A stretch of DNA of 64,000 nucleotides from Azorinus chamasolen (Eukaryota; Mollusca; Bivalvia; Cardiida; Solecurtidae), in contig OY755237.1 of NCBI GenBank assembly GCA_963576725.1, positions 64,953,423-65,017,422 of the forward strand, read 5' to 3'. Position 1 is the first letter of the stretch. Every line of letters begins with the position of its first letter. This document shows, in pieces, positions 61,151 through 64,000 of the stretch. Below the pieces are notes generated by a model, which was given only the letters and a program-made list of their open reading frames with translations, was not told the origin of the DNA and searched no databases. The translations under genes and the position numbers were made by a program.

Positions 61151-62327
61151 ATAGAGGACCATTAGATCATGTCAGTCATACCAAATATCAATGGTCTAGG
61201 CCTTACAGTTTCAGTAGATTTTTTAAGACTTTCCTATGCAAAACTGGTAAGCCCTTGGGCGGGGCCATTTTTGGCCCGGGGGTCATAATTTGAACAATAT
61301 TTCTAGAGGACCATAAGATCATGCTACATACGAAATATCAAAGGTCTAAGCCTTACAGTTTCAGAGAAGAAGATTTTTAAAGATTTTACTATGAAGAACT
61401 GATAAGCCCTTGGGCGGGGCCATTTTTGTCCCGGGGTCATAATTTGAACAAGATTTGTAGAGGACCATACGATCATGCTACATACCAAATATCAAAGGTC
61501 TAGGCCTTACAGTTTCAGAGAAGAAGATTTTTAAAGATTTTCCTATGAAAAACTGATAAGCCCATGGGCGGGGCCATTTTTGGCCCCGGGGTCATAATTT
61601 GAACAATATTTGTAGAGGACCATAAGATCATGCTACATACGAAATATCAAAGGTCTAGGCCTTACAGTTTCAGAGAAGAAGATTTTTAAAGATTTTACTA
61701 TGAAGAACTGATAAGCCCTTGGGCGGGGCCATTTTTGTCTCGGGGATCATAATTTGAACATATTTGTAGAGGACCATAAGATCATGCTACATACCAAATA
61801 TCAAAGGTCTAGGCCTTACAGTTTCAGAGAAGAAGATTTTTAAAGATTTTCCTATGAAAAACTGATAAGCCCTTGGGCGGGGCCATTTTTGTCCCAGGGA
61901 TCATAATTTGAACAACATTTGTAGAGGACCATAAGATCATGCTACATACCAAATATCAAAGGTCTAGGCCTTACAGTTTCAGAGAAGAAGATTTTTAAAG
62001 ATTTTCCTATGAAAAACTGATAAGCCCTTGGGCGGGGCCATTTTTGGCCCCGGGGTCATAATTTGAACAATATTTGTAGAGGACCATAAGATCATGCTAC
62101 ATACCAAATATCAAAGGTCTATGCCTTACAGTTTCAGAGAAGAAGATTTTTAAAGATTTTCCTATGAAAAACTAATAAGCCCTTGGGCGGGGCCATTTTT
62201 GGCCCAGGGGCCATAATTTGAACAATATTTGTAGAGGACCATAAGATCATGCTACATACCAAATATCAAAGATCTAGGCTTTACAGTTTCAGAGAAGAAG
62301 ATTTTTAAAGATTTTCCTATGAAAATT
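61151..62327. repeat. ~155-bp tandem array, 7 good units
   Basis: ATGCTACATACC/GAAATATC recurs at 61321, 61475, 61630, 61784, 61939, 62094 and 62249, spacing 154-155, with one diverged unit upstream (61169). Each unit contains GGTCTAGGCCTTACAGTTTC, AGAAGAAGATTTTTAAAGAT and CCCTTGGGCGGGGCCATTTT. Units are very similar, indicating recent amplification. Confidence 0.92.
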
Positions 62328-62641
62328 CCATATTACCATATATGGAAAAAATGACCACGCCCTCTGGCGGCCATGTGTTTTGCCGGATCAAAATTCTTTT
62401 AACAACTTTTGAAGTCTATCAACTGAGAAACATTTTGGTGAAAACTATATTCAAATCGGACAAGTCATTCTGGAGAAGAAGATTTTTCTAGATATTGTGT
62501 ACGGTTGCCATGGCAACAAGACCGATGGCCCCACCCACTATCTTTTAACAACTTTTGAAGCACCCACCCACAGTATGTATCTGACCAAGTTTGGTTACAA
62601 TTGGGCAGTCGGTTTCAGAGAAGAAGTCGTTTGAAATTGTT

Positions 62642-62685
62642 GACGGACAGACGGACAGACGGACAGACGGACGACGGACGCCGGA
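62642..62685. repeat. (ACGGACAG)n microsatellite
   Basis: Tetranucleotide/octamer tract GACGGACAGACGGACAGACG and so on, between the tandem core and the 3' hairpin. Confidence 0.9.
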
Positions 62686-62811
62686 CACAGGGGTATCACA
62701 ATAGCTCACCTTGAGCACTTTGTGCTCTGGTGAGCTAAAAATAATAACATGCCATGCTTTGTTGGATTAGCCCATGACTAGAAACAGAACCGTTCCATGT
62801 GAACTATTTGT

Positions 62812-63053
62812 TTAACCCTTTCGCTCATAGTAACACCTGCTAGGGGCGGATGAGTGAATATCCTTGCAAAAAGATGAGACGCCGAATAACTGGGCGTTTC
62901 ATCAGGATCCAAACTGGTTGACACCCTAATTGCATTTTGGTAGAAAAATTGATTATAGCTTGCATTTTGAAAATGTAGTTTGTGAAAAATTATGTAAAAT
63001 AATTGCAATAAAAGTTCCAGCTGACATTATCTTTATAGCATGAGAAAGGTTAA
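62812..63053 (-). mobile_element. C2 MITE, reversed
   Basis: TTAACCCTTTCGCTCATAGT with GGGGCGGATGAGTGAATATC to GCATGAGAAAGGTTAA. Hairpin AAGATGAGACGCCGAATAAC / TGGGCGTTTCATCAGGATCC has lost the base of one arm. Shares its right TTAA with the next element. Confidence 0.72.
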
Positions 63054-63252
63054 CCTCTTCACCGCCGTAGTCACATAAATGCACCACGACAAATAGTGCA
63101 GTCCCACACTATTTGTCTCAATCTCTATTTCTATATATGCGCTTTATTCCTTTGAAATTTGCATTTATTTATCTCATTTCCTTATTTTACTGAATGATTT
63201 AACAAACTTGGATTGCAGAAGAAAATTAAAAAGTTGGTGCCGAAAGGGTTAA
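63050..63252 (-). mobile_element. T-E MITE, hairpin collapsed
   Basis: TTAACCTCTTCACCGCCGTA to GGTGCCGAAAGGGTTAA. ACGACAAATAGTGCAGTCCC jumps to ACACTATTTGTCTC, so the ~50-bp hairpin interior is gone while the base pair of arms remains. Confidence 0.74.
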
Positions 63253-63390
63253 AACTAATTTCATGATGATAGTCCGTAATGGAGGGCGACTATCGACCGG
63301 GTCATATTGAGAAAATAAAGTCTGCTAAAATCTTGACTTGTTACGTTTTTACATACATCCGATGATTCGTTCAGTCCCGTGTGGAAAAGG

Positions 63391-63612
63391 TTAATTCATT
63401 CCATCCTAGACTATCTATAGACCCAGTCTCTTTGAATTAATCTACCGAACAGGAGAATTAAATATAAGAAAAAGAATTTTAGAAGTGTGTAGTTTTGAAA
63501 TTATGGGGATAAATAGAGCATTTGCTCCTATGTAGTAAAGGCTCTATTCAATGGTTTCAATAACGAGTTTTACAGAGTCACAAAAAGGCGTCAGTAGGAG
63601 AGAATGGGTTAA
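63391..63612 (-). mobile_element. T-D MITE
   Basis: TTAATTCATTCCATCCTAGA to GTAGGAGAGAATGGGTTAA. Stem GGGGATAAATAGAGCATTTG/CTCCTATGTAGTAAAG/GCTCTATTCAATGGTTTC is shortened on the distal side. Confidence 0.74.
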
Positions 63613-63701
63613 TTCAGTGATTAACATTGTTATAATCTGAAAACATGTCCTAAAGAATGTAGTTAACATAGACTCTGTGGTATTACCTCACATTGAGCGT
63701 T

Positions 63702-63947
63702 TTAACCCTTCGCTTGCTATTCGCGTCAATATACCTGTAAATAGTGAAATCCCAGATGAGACAGCTCCTACAGGAGCTGTCTCATCAGGGTCTGCACTAT
63801 TTACAATTTGATTGTGCAACCAGTGCACTCCACAGCAGTGATTGCACAGAGAAATGCGTGTACACAGTGAAGATATATGTAATTATACAGCAGGACATGG
63901 GTATAGAAGGAGAAATGTATTTTAAAATTCAGCAAGTGAAGGGTTAA
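63702..63947 (+). mobile_element. T-A hairpin MITE
   Basis: TTAACCCTTCGCTTGCT to AGCAAGTGAAGGGTTAA. Lacks one TACC unit in the left arm. Hairpin ATCCCAGATGAGACAGCTCC/TACA/GGAGCTGTCTCATCAGGGTC with A opposite A. Confidence 0.87.
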
Positions 63948-64000
63948 AGGATGTGAAACATGACGGAATATTATATATAGCTGAAGTTGAATTGTACAAA

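Larger units (their letters stand above)
60866..62738. mobile_element. Helitron/pearl-like non-autonomous element
   Basis: Starts near ACAAGAGGGCCATGAGGCCC, with an AGGGCC-ATGA-GGCCCT hairpin, then CGCTCACCTGAG. The core is a ~155-bp tandem array. The 3' part has an (ACGGACAG)n tract and ends in a 36-bp hairpin (TAGCTCACC...GGTGAGCTA, 62702-62737) enclosing GAGCAC-TTT-GTGCTC, then CTAA. A 3' hairpin close to CTRR and tandem core plus ACGG microsatellite fit Helitron-derived pearl/HINE elements known from bivalves. No Rep/helicase frame. Exact ends and class need comparison. Confidence 0.65.

Overview
This window looks like repeat-dense, AT-rich nuclear DNA from an animal, most probably a bivalve or related mollusc. 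There is no operon structure, no ribosome-binding-site logic and almost no coding sequence. The clearest lineage hints are a divergent intronless peptide-type GPCR and a 1.9-kb element at 60.9-62.7 kb with about 155-bp tandem units followed by an (ACGGACAG)n tract. That layout is known for bivalve pearl/Helitron-like elements. The species cannot be fixed from sequence alone.

Genes: I support one intact protein-coding gene, a single-exon rhodopsin-family GPCR at 29585-30676 (+). Two decayed LINE fragments are visible: an endonuclease domain on the minus strand at 53.16-54.17 kb, interrupted by another repeat, and a 3'-terminal piece on the plus strand at 37.40-37.68 kb. A tRNA-derived SINE lies on the minus strand near 14.5-14.7 kb. 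Most other open frames fall inside repeats.

Mobile elements: the dominant content is small non-autonomous elements built around hairpins. Local labels used here: T-A, T-B, T-C (with C2), T-D, T-E, T-F, T-M and T-N are families bounded by TTAA and usually starting TTAACCC and ending GGGTTAA, as expected of piggyBac-type MITEs. P elements are bounded by TA with CAGTAAAACCTC-like or CAGTAAAGTCTCGC-like ends, as in pogo/Tc1-mariner MITEs. H and K are other foldback families; I and J are dispersed repeats of unknown class. Many elements are nested, and several nests can be compared with an uninterrupted copy elsewhere in the window, which directly shows TTAA or TA target duplication.

Layout: 0-9 kb mixed T-A, T-B, T-C, T-D and P copies plus an 84-bp array; 9.3-12.3 kb two minisatellites; 12.4-13.7 kb a 1.28-kb foldback; 14-18 kb T-B, SINE, T-D, T-C and nested P; 18.6-21.5 kb a 20-bp array, an H foldback and a 2.15-kb TA-flanked element inserted in a T-N copy; 21.6-28.5 kb dense nests; 29-31 kb the GPCR; 31-43 kb sparser repeats, family I/J copies and LINE debris; 44-49.7 kb T-D, C2, T-F, a 1.4-kb 33-bp array and a heptamer-rich foldback; 50.8-60.3 kb more MITEs, (TA)n, LINE, and 34/37-bp and 35-bp arrays; 60.9-62.7 kb the Helitron/pearl-like element; 62.8-64 kb C2, T-E, T-D and T-A.

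The most unusual signal is modularity. Several TTAA families share one hairpin scaffold that nearly always keeps one same-base mismatch (T opposite T, or A opposite A), and the palindrome centre GCTCCTATAGGAGC recurs in families with different ends and different target sites. All coordinates and counts were made by eye.
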